A stretch of 64,000 bases of DNA, taken from positions 1 to 64,000 of the forward strand of contig JBHIXH010000008.1 in assembly GCA_041984885.1 (NCBI GenBank), written 5' to 3'. The notes under the pieces are model-generated. The model was not told the DNA's origin and ran no database searches. It was given only the letters and a program-made list of their open reading frames with translations. A program made the translations under genes and the position numbers. Every line of letters begins with the position of its first letter. The first letter of the stretch is position 1. The DNA comes from UBA4486 sp041984885 (GTDB lineage: Bacteria > Pseudomonadota > Gammaproteobacteria > Eutrophobiales > Eutrophobiaceae). Positions 25,697 through 34,207 of this stretch are shown in pieces.

Positions 25697-26026
25697 TCAG
25701 GATGCGGAAGTTCGCCGCGCCTTTTCTTCGTGGCCGGAGACACCGAAGCGGCTTTCCAGCTCCTGTAGTACTTGTTCCGGGCTGACATCAAGCTGAGACA
25801 GCATGACCAGGCAATGAAACCACAGGTCAGCCGTTTCATGAACGATCGCGGACCGATCGCCGGACTTGGCCGCGATAACAGTCTCTGTCGCCTCTTCGCC
25901 AACCTTTTTTAGAATCGCATCAAGTCCTTTTGCATACAGGCTGGCGACATACGATGTGTCCGCATCCGCGAGTTTGCGCTGTTCGAGTGTCTCTGCCAGT
26001 TGTAACAGAATGTCAGAATCGGTCAT
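25697..26026 (-). CDS. hisE: Phosphoribosyl-ATP pyrophosphatase
   Basis: Second step of histidine biosynthesis (PR-ATP to PR-AMP). 109-residue MazG-like all-alpha protein with EEATETVIAAKSGDR and ETADLWFHCLVMLSQ, the metal-binding motif EExxE...ExxD. It is a separate gene from hisI (in enterics they are fused) and overlaps hisI by 4 bp. It is followed by tatA. Confidence 0.96.
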   Translation of the reverse strand: MTDSDILLQLAETLEQRKLADADTSYVASLYAKGLDAILKKVGEEATETVIAAKSGDRSAIVHETADLWFHCLVMLSQLDVSPEQVLQELESRFGVSGHEEKARRTSAS

Positions 26027-26433
26027 TTGTCTGCCTGGTTATAAATCTCGTCCGGGGGTTTGATGACCGGCTCGACTGTTTGCCAGCCGGACGTCTCCAG
26101 CCGTTGGAAAAAACAATGTTCACGTCCGGTATGACAGGCAATGCCACCGACCTGTTCCACCAGTAACAATATCGCATCATTATCACAGTCCAGCCGGATC
26201 TCGTGCACCCGTTGTGTATGCCCGGACTGTTCGCCTTTACGCCAGAGCCGGTTGCGTGATCGGGAGAAGTAGACCGCGCAACTCTCTTCGAATGTCTTTT
26301 CCAGCGCATCACGGTTCATCCAGGCAAGCGTCAGGACCTTGCCGCTGGAAACTTCCTGGGCGATGGCGGGGACCAGTCCCTGTTCGTTCCAGCGAACCGA
26401 TTCAAGCCAGTCACCGTGATCGTTTGTGGTCAT
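26023..26433 (-). CDS. hisI: Phosphoribosyl-AMP cyclohydrolase
   Basis: Third step of histidine biosynthesis (opens the adenine ring of PR-AMP). 136 residues, including LTLAWMNRDALEKTFE, AVYFSRSRNRLWRKGEQSGH, DCDNDAILLLVEQ and a Zn site from CHTGREHCFF. It overlaps hisF and hisE by 4 bp (ATGA), so translation is coupled. Confidence 0.96.
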   Translation of the reverse strand: MTTNDHGDWLESVRWNEQGLVPAIAQEVSSGKVLTLAWMNRDALEKTFEESCAVYFSRSRNRLWRKGEQSGHTQRVHEIRLDCDNDAILLLVEQVGGIACHTGREHCFFQRLETSGWQTVEPVIKPPDEIYNQADK

Positions 26434-27203
26434 AAGCGAACTTCAATCTGTTGCGTCGCCATCAGTTGTTTTGCCTGTTGCACCGTGTGTTCGCCGAAAT
26501 GAAATATACTGGCGGCCAGTACCGCGTCCGCCCTGCCCTCGAGCACCCCCTCGGCCAGGTGTTCCAGCGTGCCGACACCGCCGGAGGCAATCACCGGGAC
26601 GGGCACGGCATCACTGATCGTACGGGTTAATTCTATATCAAAGCCGATCCGCGTGCCGTCACGATCCATGCTCGTCAATAATAGCTCGCCGGCACCGCGT
26701 TCACACATCTGTTGCGCCCAGTTGACGGCGTCGAGCCCGGTGTCATTGCGCCCGCCATGCGTATAGACATGCCAGCGCGGGTCAGGACTGTCTGCGTTTG
26801 CCCGTTTCGCATCAATGGCAACAACAATACATTGCGAGCCAAAGCGCGTCGCGGCCTCACTGACAAACTCCGGGTTGTGGACGGCGGCCGTGTTGATGCT
26901 GACCTTGTCGGCACCGGCGTTCAACATGCGACGTATGTCTTCAATCGTGCGGATGCCGCCACCCACTGTCAGCGGGATAAATACCTCGGCGGCCACCGCG
27001 CGGACAATGTCGACCATTGTGTCGCGTTCATCGCTGCTGGCCGTAATATCGAGGAATGTGATCTCGTCTGCTCCCTGTTCATCGTAGCGGCGGGCGACTT
27101 CGACCGGATCACCGGCGTCCTTGATGTCGACAAACTGCACGCCTTTAACGACACGACCGGCATCGACATCCAGGCACGGGATGATACGTTTCGCGAGCCC
27201 CAT
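26430..27203 (-). CDS. hisF: Imidazole glycerol phosphate synthase cyclase subunit HisF
   Basis: (beta/alpha)8 cyclase that pairs with glutaminase HisH to form imidazole glycerol phosphate and AICAR. Start ATG at 27203 gives the canonical MGLAKRIIPCLDVDAGRVVKGV; longer in-frame starts would overlap the 3' end of hisA. 257 residues, with catalytic Asp in CLDVD and in AIDAKR, and the phosphate-binding VIASGGVGTLEH. hisH is not in this window. The gene lies 10 bp after hisA. Confidence 0.98.
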   Translation of the reverse strand: MGLAKRIIPCLDVDAGRVVKGVQFVDIKDAGDPVEVARRYDEQGADEITFLDITASSDERDTMVDIVRAVAAEVFIPLTVGGGIRTIEDIRRMLNAGADKVSINTAAVHNPEFVSEAATRFGSQCIVVAIDAKRANADSPDPRWHVYTHGGRNDTGLDAVNWAQQMCERGAGELLLTSMDRDGTRIGFDIELTRTISDAVPVPVIASGGVGTLEHLAEGVLEGRADAVLAASIFHFGEHTVQQAKQLMATQQIEVRL

Positions 27204-27213
27204 CGGAGACAGG

Positions 27214-27957
27214 TTATTGCAGCGGGCAGATTTCGTCGGCGAGTTTCTGGGCTGCCGCAAAATCGAGCGTTTCTTCATAAATCGCACGACCGGTGATAGC
27301 GCCCTGAACCCCTTCTTCAGCCACCTCACACAGTGCGCGGATATCGTCAAGATTGGTGATACCGCCGGACGCAATGACCGGAATACTGATCTGGCTGCTG
27401 AGTTCCACGGTGGCCTTTATGTTGACGCTGGTCAGCATACCGTCACGGCTGATATCGGTGAAAATGATCGCCGCCACGCCTTCATCTTCGAAGCGTTTGG
27501 CCATGTCGACGGCATCGTGATGCGATAATTTTGACCAGCCGTTGGTGGCAAGTTTGCCGTCTTTGGCGTCAAGTCCGACAATGATGTGGCCGGGGAATTC
27601 GAGGCAGATATCGGAGACAAAATGCGGTGTCGTCACCGCTTTCGTGCCAATGATGACGTATTTCACGCCGGCATCCAGGTAGGTCTGGATCGTGTCTTCA
27701 TTGCGGATGCCGCCGCCGACCTGTATCGGTGTATCCGGAAAGCGTTCGGCAATATCGTGAATCACATCTGCGTTCTCTGGCTTGCCTGCCGTTGCGCCAT
27801 TCAGGTCAACAATGTGCAACCGCCGTGCCCCGGCATCAATCCAGCGTTGCGCCGTTTCCAGTGGATCCATGCAATACACGGTTTCATCATCCATCTGCCC
27901 CTGTCGCAGGCGTACACACTTGCCATCTTTAATGTCGATCGCGGGGATAATTAACAT
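27214..27957 (-). CDS. hisA: 1-(5-phosphoribosyl)-5-[(5-phosphoribosylamino)methylideneamino]imidazole-4-carboxamide isomerase
   Basis: Fourth step of histidine biosynthesis, an Amadori rearrangement. 247-residue TIM barrel: MLIIPAIDIKDGKCVRLRQG, VGGGIRNEDTIQTYL, VGLDAKDGKLATNGW and VIASGGITNLDDIRAL. It is first in the local hisA-hisF-hisI-hisE-tatA-tatB-tatC run. The 163-bp gap to polA upstream contains no convincing sigma-70 promoter. Confidence 0.98.
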   Translation of the reverse strand: MLIIPAIDIKDGKCVRLRQGQMDDETVYCMDPLETAQRWIDAGARRLHIVDLNGATAGKPENADVIHDIAERFPDTPIQVGGGIRNEDTIQTYLDAGVKYVIIGTKAVTTPHFVSDICLEFPGHIIVGLDAKDGKLATNGWSKLSHHDAVDMAKRFEDEGVAAIIFTDISRDGMLTSVNIKATVELSSQISIPVIASGGITNLDDIRALCEVAEEGVQGAITGRAIYEETLDFAAAQKLADEICPLQ

Positions 27958-28120
27958 GGGGGTTCCTTCAGAAGACAGTCAGTAGTAAACAGGTGTGCGC
28001 GGAATTCTCGTCAGTTTTACGAAACGGGTGGTCGGTTAATTCGTGGTGTCCGGATCTGGTTCATGGCCGCTGTTATTACAATATAGTCTTAACAAAAAAT
28101 GCGCATTTTGCAAACCCGGC

Positions 28121-30820
28121 TCAGTGTGCCTCATCCCAGTTTTTACCAACACCGATATCGACTTCCAGGTCGACCTGAAGTTGAGCCGCGGATGTCATCA
28201 GTGCGGATATTTTATCCTTGATGGCGTCGACCTCGTCCTCGGCCACCTCAAAGACCAGTTCATCGTGCACCTGCATAATCATGCTGGCACCAACCTGTTC
28301 CGCTATCAGCCAGTCATCGATATGAATCATTGCCAGCTTGATTATGTCAGCTGCCGTGCCCTGCATCGGTGCGTTGATTGCGGTACGTTCAGCATATTGT
28401 CGTCGCATCGCGTTCTTTGAATTGATTTCCGGCAGATACAGGCGGCGGTGGAACACGGTTTCAACATAACCGTCTTCTTTCGCCTGGTTACGGATACGGT
28501 CCATAAACGCCTTGACGCCAGGATAGCGTTCAAAGTAACGGTCGATGTAGGTTTTCGCCGAGCTGCGATCAATGCCCAGTTGTTTTGCCAGGCCAAAGGC
28601 AGACATGCCGTAAATCAGGCCAAAGTTGATCGCCTTGGCAGAACGTCGTTGTTCGCTGCTGACCGCGTCCGGTTTTATGTCGAAGACTTCAGCCGCCGTG
28701 GCCCGATGGATATCCTCTCCGTTCGAGAAGGCTGACAGCAGGCCGGCATCGCCGGATAAATGGGCCATGATGCGTAATTCAATCTGTGAATAATCGGCGG
28801 CAACGAGCACGTGTTTGTCCGGTGCAACAAACGCGCTACGGATGCGGCGACCTTCTTCCGTGCGAATCGGTATGTTTTGCAGGTTCGGGTCAGAAGAAGA
28901 TAAACGACCGGTTGCGGCAACCGCCTGATGATACGAGGTATGCACCCGACCGGTAGTTGTCTGAATCTGCAGTGGCAGCTTGTCTGTATAAGTGGATTTC
29001 AGTTTGCTCAAGCTGCGGTAATCGAGGATCAGACGCGGCAGTTCGTAGTCGTTCGCCAGCTCCTGTAACACGGACTCGGCCGTTGACGGCTGTCCTTTTG
29101 GTGTCTTTGCCAGCACCGGCAGCTGTTGTTTGTCATACAGGATCGCCTGGATTTGTTTCGGTGAGCCAATGTTAAAGCTTTCACCAGCCAGTTCATGTGC
29201 CTGGATTTCCAGTGCCTGCATCTTTTCCTGCAACTGCCCGCTTTGTTGTTGCAACATGTTCTCGTCAATAATGACACCATGACGTTCGATCCGTGCGAGT
29301 ATGGGTAATAATCGCATTTCCATATCGCTGTACAGTTGTTTCAGGCCAGCGTCGCTTTCAATCTGCGGGTAAAGGTGTTGATGCAGTTGCAACGTGATAT
29401 CGGCATCTTCCGCTGCATACGGCGCTGCCTGCTCAATATTGATTTGATTGAACGCAAGTTGTTTGCTGCCCTTGCCGGCAATGTCTTCATAATGCACGGT
29501 TTGCTTGCCGAGATAGTTCTGTGCCAGCGTGTCCATATCATGTCGGCTTGCCGTACTGTTGACGACATACGATTGCAACATCGTATCGTGCGCGATGCCT
29601 TGCAGATGAATATCGTGATTGGCCAGTACTTCGGCATCGTATTTAAGGTTATGTCCGAGCTTGGCCTTGTCCGGATCTTCCAGCAACGGTTTTAACTCGT
29701 GCAGTACCTCTTCACGATTCAGTTGTTTAGGTGCGCCGTCATAGTCATGGGTTAAGGGTACGTATGCGGCCTTGCCGGCCTCGACAGCAAACGAGACACC
29801 CACGATCTCCGCCTGCATGTAATTCAGACTGGTGGTTTCGGTATCAAAGGCAAACAGATCGGCTTTCTGTAATTGTTTCAACCAGTCTTTGAATGATTTC
29901 TTCGTCAATACGCAGTCGTATTCCGGCTCGGCCACGACAGGTGCTTCGGCAACACCATTGTCCGTTTCATCCTGCCTGTCCAGTTCATGCAACCAGGTAC
30001 GAAATTCCCAACGCATGTAATACTTACGCAACAGGTCAGTTTGTGGCTCGGTGATAAGCAAGTCTTCGGGGCTGTATTCCAGATCAACATCGCATTTCAA
30101 TGTCACAAGTTCACGTGACAAACGTAATTGTTCCAGGTTATTACGCAGATGCTCGCCAACCTTGCCTTTGATTTCATCGGCGTTTTCAATTAACGCGTCC
30201 AGGTCGGAATATTGTTGTAACCATTTGGCTGCCGTCTTCGGACCGACCTTCGGTATGCCGGGTACGTTATCCACGCTGTCACCAACCAGGGCAAGATAAT
30301 CAATGATCTGGTTCGGCGGCACGCCGTATTTTTCCGTCACCGCATCGGCATCAAGAATCACATCCTTCATCGTGTTGATCATCTTGATTCGGTCATTGAC
30401 CAGCTGTGCCAGGTCTTTGTCGCCGGATGAAATCAGGCTGTCGATGCCGTTCTTTTCCGCCTGCTGCACAAGCGTGCCGATGACGTCATCGGCCTCGACT
30501 CCGTCAATGATTAACAGCGGAAACCCGTTTGCTGCGACGATCTGATGCATCGGTTTTATCTGGCTGATCAACTCATCCGGTGCCGGCGGACGGTTTGCCT
30601 TGTATTCCTCATACATGTCATTGCGAAAGGTTTTGCCCTTGGCATCAAACACGACCGCAAAATAATCCGGTTGTTGTTCGCGAATCAGTTTTTTCAGCAT
30701 GTTCATCACGCCATAGATCACGCCGGTATGTTCACCGCTGGAATTGGTAAAATCCGGCAATGCATGAAAAGCGCGAAACATATAATAGGAGCCATCGACG
30801 AGTACGAGCTTTTTTGCCAT
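28121..30820 (-). CDS. polA: DNA polymerase I
   Basis: Repair and Okazaki-fragment polymerase. 899 residues with three intact modules: N-terminal 5' nuclease (LVDGSYYMFRAFHALP, FDAKGKTFR), a proofreading 3'-5' exonuclease with FAFDTETTSLNY and DTMLQSYVVN, and the family A polymerase with motif A ADYSQIELRIMAHLSGD and motif C QVHDELVFEV. Length is slightly below E. coli Pol I (928). It is followed on the same strand by hisA after 163 bp. A LOG-family gene diverges upstream. Confidence 0.98.
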   Translation of the reverse strand: MAKKLVLVDGSYYMFRAFHALPDFTNSSGEHTGVIYGVMNMLKKLIREQQPDYFAVVFDAKGKTFRNDMYEEYKANRPPAPDELISQIKPMHQIVAANGFPLLIIDGVEADDVIGTLVQQAEKNGIDSLISSGDKDLAQLVNDRIKMINTMKDVILDADAVTEKYGVPPNQIIDYLALVGDSVDNVPGIPKVGPKTAAKWLQQYSDLDALIENADEIKGKVGEHLRNNLEQLRLSRELVTLKCDVDLEYSPEDLLITEPQTDLLRKYYMRWEFRTWLHELDRQDETDNGVAEAPVVAEPEYDCVLTKKSFKDWLKQLQKADLFAFDTETTSLNYMQAEIVGVSFAVEAGKAAYVPLTHDYDGAPKQLNREEVLHELKPLLEDPDKAKLGHNLKYDAEVLANHDIHLQGIAHDTMLQSYVVNSTASRHDMDTLAQNYLGKQTVHYEDIAGKGSKQLAFNQINIEQAAPYAAEDADITLQLHQHLYPQIESDAGLKQLYSDMEMRLLPILARIERHGVIIDENMLQQQSGQLQEKMQALEIQAHELAGESFNIGSPKQIQAILYDKQQLPVLAKTPKGQPSTAESVLQELANDYELPRLILDYRSLSKLKSTYTDKLPLQIQTTTGRVHTSYHQAVAATGRLSSSDPNLQNIPIRTEEGRRIRSAFVAPDKHVLVAADYSQIELRIMAHLSGDAGLLSAFSNGEDIHRATAAEVFDIKPDAVSSEQRRSAKAINFGLIYGMSAFGLAKQLGIDRSSAKTYIDRYFERYPGVKAFMDRIRNQAKEDGYVETVFHRRLYLPEINSKNAMRRQYAERTAINAPMQGTAADIIKLAMIHIDDWLIAEQVGASMIMQVHDELVFEVAEDEVDAIKDKISALMTSAAQLQVDLEVDIGVGKNWDEAH

Positions 30821-30936
30821 GTTGGTTCTGTCTGTTGGTTCGGGCGTGAATTAATTTTTTTATCGCCGGTCTTACCCGAAACTGTGGTAAAACGGCGTTG
30901 TTCTGCAGCCAAATAAATGAGTCAGGAAACCGCATT

Positions 30937-31653
30937 ATGAATGAACAAAAAGGCTTTGCCCATCCGGTCATTGATGACTCCAGCCTGACGCGTGAGTCAT
31001 GGAAAGTGTTTCAAATTATGGCCGAGTTTGTCGAGGGGTTCGAACGACTCGCCGGGATTAAACCGTCTGTCTCGATGTTTGGCTCGGCCCGAATCGGCGA
31101 ACAGGATCCCTACTATTCACTTGCGGTCGATATTGCGCAGCGCTTATCCAATGCCGGGTTTTCTGTTGTCAGTGGCGGCGGGCCTGGATTGATGGAGGCG
31201 TTTAATAAAGGCGCCTACAGCGGCACCTCTCCGAGCGTTGGCCTGAATATCTCGTTACCGAATGAACAGGGCGGTAACGCGTATCAGGATATCTCGCTTT
31301 ATTTTCGTCACTTCTTTTCGCGCAAGGTCATGTTTGTGAAATACGCGTCTGCCTACGTGGTTTTGCCCGGCGGTTTCGGCACACTGGACGAGCTGGCAGA
31401 GATCCTGACGCTAACGCAGACGGGAAAAAGCAAGTCGATTCCGATTGTACTGGTCGGATCCACGTTCTGGCAGGGGCTGGTGGACTGGTTTCGACAGTCA
31501 ATGCTCGCTGCGGGCACGATCAGCGCCAACGATATGCACCTGTTTCAACTCGTCGATGAACCTGAAGCGGTGGTCGAGGCCATTTTTCATTATTATGAGA
31601 AACGTGACCAGAACCTGACGGCTGAAAGCAGGGAAAATCATCTGGAACTTTGA
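30937..31653 (+). CDS. TIGR00730/LOG family Rossmann-fold protein
   Basis: About 238 residues. The nucleotide-binding motifs SGGGPGLMEAFNKGA (about 79-93) and LPGGFGTLDELAEILT (PGGxGTxxE at 144-152) are those of LOG-type (lysine-decarboxylase-like) phosphoribohydrolases such as YgdH/LOG. Such enzymes hydrolyse nucleoside 5'-monophosphates to base plus ribose 5-phosphate in cytokinin activation or purine turnover. The ATG at 30937 has AGGA 7 bases upstream; an upstream in-frame start would extend into the promoter area. It diverges from polA. Confidence 0.9.
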   Translation: MNEQKGFAHPVIDDSSLTRESWKVFQIMAEFVEGFERLAGIKPSVSMFGSARIGEQDPYYSLAVDIAQRLSNAGFSVVSGGGPGLMEAFNKGAYSGTSPSVGLNISLPNEQGGNAYQDISLYFRHFFSRKVMFVKYASAYVVLPGGFGTLDELAEILTLTQTGKSKSIPIVLVGSTFWQGLVDWFRQSMLAAGTISANDMHLFQLVDEPEAVVEAIFHYYEKRDQNLTAESRENHLEL

Positions 31654-31665
31654 TAGTCTTGGCCC

Positions 31666-32022
31666 ATGAAAAACAACACAACACCTATTTCAGCTCTCTT
31701 GCTGGCACTGACATTAAGCCTGCCGGTCTTTGCCGGTAACGCCAATCCGGATGAATTCGAACCGGTACCGGAACCACCGGAGTTACCGGATCCGCTGGAA
31801 AGTGGCGAAGCGATCGAACCGGAAATCACGATTGTGCAAAAGGAAGACAGGGTCGTGCATGAATACCGCGTTAACGGTCGTCTGTATATGGTCAAGGTGA
31901 TTCCTTCGGTGGGTCCGGAATATTACCTGATGGATCAGGACGGCGATGGCAGACTGGAATCCAAAATGAGCGACATCTATAACAACACGACAGTGCCGCA
32001 ATGGGTGCTGTTTAGCTGGTAA
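31666..32022 (+). CDS. DUF2782 family protein
   Basis: 118-residue secreted protein of unknown function: signal peptide MKNNTTPISALLLALTLSLPVFAG, a Pro/Glu-rich stretch (FEPVPEPPELPDPLE) and the DUF2782 domain VHEYRVNGRLYMVKVIP ... YYLMDQDGDGR. This family frequently sits next to polA in gammaproteobacteria. Its 3' end overlaps the converging methyltransferase gene by 11 bp. Confidence 0.88.
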   Translation: MKNNTTPISALLLALTLSLPVFAGNANPDEFEPVPEPPELPDPLESGEAIEPEITIVQKEDRVVHEYRVNGRLYMVKVIPSVGPEYYLMDQDGDGRLESKMSDIYNNTTVPQWVLFSW

Positions 32023-32752
32023 GCCTGCGCGCGCGAAAGACCAATCCCGGTTTCCTGTTCCGGTAAAAACGCTGAATCTCAAACCCATAGTTTTCAAATA
32101 ATCGTGTTGCCGATGCGCGGTTGAAAAACTGCACATGCACCGGCGGCGTAAACACATCCCAGCAATTAATATCGGCAGGTACCCTGGCATGGCCAATGTC
32201 CGGCGTCGTGATATAGACATGACCGCCAGGCTTTGTCAGCGTTGTGATAACTTGCATGTACAAGTTGATATCACTGACATGCTCGATGACCTCGGACGAA
32301 TAAACAAAGTCATATTGTTTTTTGTGTTGCAGTAACTGCTCAAAACTTTGACAGGAAAATTCCGGGCGCGAAAAACGCTTGCTGGCATAGTCGATGGCAT
32401 TCTGGCTGATATCAATACCGGTTGAGTGCCGGGCAATCCTGCCGAGCACCTCGGCAATAAATCCACCACCACAACCCAGGTCGAGACAGTCCTTGCGAAT
32501 AGCATAGGGGAAGAACCGGGGCAGTTTGATCCAGGCACGGCGCAAACGCGAGGCCGCTTTGTCATACGTTGGTTCCGCCTCGTTATCCGAGTCTGTGTAT
32601 AACTGATTCAACGTCGCCTGATCCGGCATCGGGTTTAGAAAAACAAACTGGCAACTCGCACAACGGTCAAAGTTGTAACTATCTTTCAGCGCATACGATT
32701 GCAGCGACGCGTTGTCGCAGACCGGGCAATGATCAACTTTTTGTGCATTCAT
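32012..32752 (-). CDS. Class I SAM-dependent methyltransferase with N-terminal zinc ribbon
   Basis: 246 residues. The N-terminal CPVCDN...CASCQF ribbon is followed by FLNPMPDQATLNQLY, motif I CLDLGCGGGFIAEVLG and the late motif HVYITTPDIGHARVP, which matches the LPS-cluster methyltransferase at 19196-19942. The two are paralogues in different neighbourhoods. It overlaps mgtE by 4 bp, so it is probably cotranscribed with it. The substrate is unknown. Confidence 0.82.
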   Translation of the reverse strand: MNAQKVDHCPVCDNASLQSYALKDSYNFDRCASCQFVFLNPMPDQATLNQLYTDSDNEAEPTYDKAASRLRRAWIKLPRFFPYAIRKDCLDLGCGGGFIAEVLGRIARHSTGIDISQNAIDYASKRFSRPEFSCQSFEQLLQHKKQYDFVYSSEVIEHVSDINLYMQVITTLTKPGGHVYITTPDIGHARVPADINCWDVFTPPVHVQFFNRASATRLFENYGFEIQRFYRNRKPGLVFRARRLTS

Positions 32753-34104
32753 GCGACCAGGTAGAGCGTGGCGAGGCCAAGAAAGGTCATGAAGCCAACG
32801 ACATCGGTAACCGTGGTTAAAATCACCCCGCCGGCAATCGCCGGGTCGATGCCAAAATGGTGTAACACCAGCGGGATCATGGCACCGGCCAACGCGGCGA
32901 CCAGGAGGTTGGTCATCATTGCCAGGCCGATGATGACGCCGAGCGCCGTGTTATCAAACCAGAGCACGGCAATGATGGCGACAACCAGTGACCACATCGT
33001 GCCGTTGATGACGGCAATCGCGATCTCCTTGTTTAAAAACGAACGTGCGTTGATGCCGCTGATATGACCGAGGGCGATACCGCGTATCGCTATCATTAAT
33101 GTCTGACTGCCGGCAATACCGCCCATGCTGGCAACGATCGGCATCAACACCGCCAGCGCCACCAGTTGCTGGATCGAGTCTTCAAAACGACCAATGACCC
33201 AGGCAGCGAGAAACGCAGTTAACAGGTTGATGCCAAGCCAGACGGCACGAAAGCGTGTGCTGACCAGCACCGGGGCGAAGATGTCATCGTCACCCAGTCC
33301 AACCATGCTGCGTACGGTGGACTCGGCTTCCTGCTGAATCACGTCGACGACGTCATCGATCGTAATACGACCCAGCAAGACATTATCGTCATCAACGACG
33401 GCAGCCGAGACCAGGTCACGTTGCTCAAACATTTTCGTTACCTCGGTCGCAGACAGGTCAGCATGAAGGCTGGTCTCCTCTGCCATGACCTCGCCGACAG
33501 TTTGATCCGGATCACTGGTGACCAGGATGGCCAGCGGTACGACACCGAGGTATTTATTCTCCCTGTCGACCACAATCAGGTTGTCGGTTTGTTCCGGTAT
33601 GCCATCGCGACGGGCGAGAAAACGAAGATAACGGGAAACGGTAGCCAGGCTGGCATCGGCGCGGACCGGAATCACGTCGATGTTCATCAGGCCACCGGCA
33701 ACATCCTCCGGATAGGACAGTAGTGATGACAGACGTTGCCGGTTTTGTACATCCATCGCCAGCAGCACGGTATCGTGCATGTCTTCCGGCAGATCCTGAA
33801 TGATGTCAGCGACATCATCGCTGTCCAGGTCCTTCGTGATTTCGACCAGTTCATGCGGATGGATTTGTTCCAGCAGGCGGGCGCGCACGTTATCCTGCAC
33901 ATGCGACAACACGTCACCCTCGAGTTCCGGGTCGAGTAACTGCCAGACCATGTCGACTTCCCTGGCGGGCAGACTTTCCAGCAAGTGCGCAACTTCAGAT
34001 GGATGCAGTTCGGCAAGGTAGGAGCGTGCCAGACGATCGTCTTCATCAAGCACTGCCTGCCTTAACTGATCGATGCTGCTGCCTTGATTGAGTTCTGAAT
34101 CCAT
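32749..34104 (-). CDS. mgtE: Magnesium transporter MgtE
   Basis: 451-residue Mg2+ channel: N-terminal MgtE_N superhelical domain (about 30-135), a pair of CBS domains (about 135-255; NLIVVDRENKYLGVVPLAILVT and AAVVDDDNVLLGRITIDDVVDVI) that sense Mg2+, and a five-TM C-terminal channel domain (ASMGGIAGSQTLMIAIRG and the final helices). Length is normal. It is followed by a methyltransferase gene with a 4-bp overlap and lies downstream of ptsI. Confidence 0.95.
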   Translation of the reverse strand: MDSELNQGSSIDQLRQAVLDEDDRLARSYLAELHPSEVAHLLESLPAREVDMVWQLLDPELEGDVLSHVQDNVRARLLEQIHPHELVEITKDLDSDDVADIIQDLPEDMHDTVLLAMDVQNRQRLSSLLSYPEDVAGGLMNIDVIPVRADASLATVSRYLRFLARRDGIPEQTDNLIVVDRENKYLGVVPLAILVTSDPDQTVGEVMAEETSLHADLSATEVTKMFEQRDLVSAAVVDDDNVLLGRITIDDVVDVIQQEAESTVRSMVGLGDDDIFAPVLVSTRFRAVWLGINLLTAFLAAWVIGRFEDSIQQLVALAVLMPIVASMGGIAGSQTLMIAIRGIALGHISGINARSFLNKEIAIAVINGTMWSLVVAIIAVLWFDNTALGVIIGLAMMTNLLVAALAGAMIPLVLHHFGIDPAIAGGVILTTVTDVVGFMTFLGLATLYLVA

Positions 34105-34207
34105 ACGTTATGTCGAATCGTTAAAGAGGACAGAGGTGGAGTTGAATAAGGTAACAGGTTACCGCAAAACGGCAACAGAACGAATTAACAACAGGACCGG
34201 GGCGCTT

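Noticed and set aside
28096..28109. 14-bp palindrome AAAATGCGCATTTT downstream of polA as a terminator
   Set aside because: A hairpin with no loop and no GC-rich stem is unlikely to terminate transcription; I saw no better terminator here.
34150..34163. GGTAAC-AG-GTTACC inverted repeat upstream of mgtE as an operator
   Set aside because: Short, two-base spacer, and no known binding protein or promoter overlap; not enough evidence to list it.
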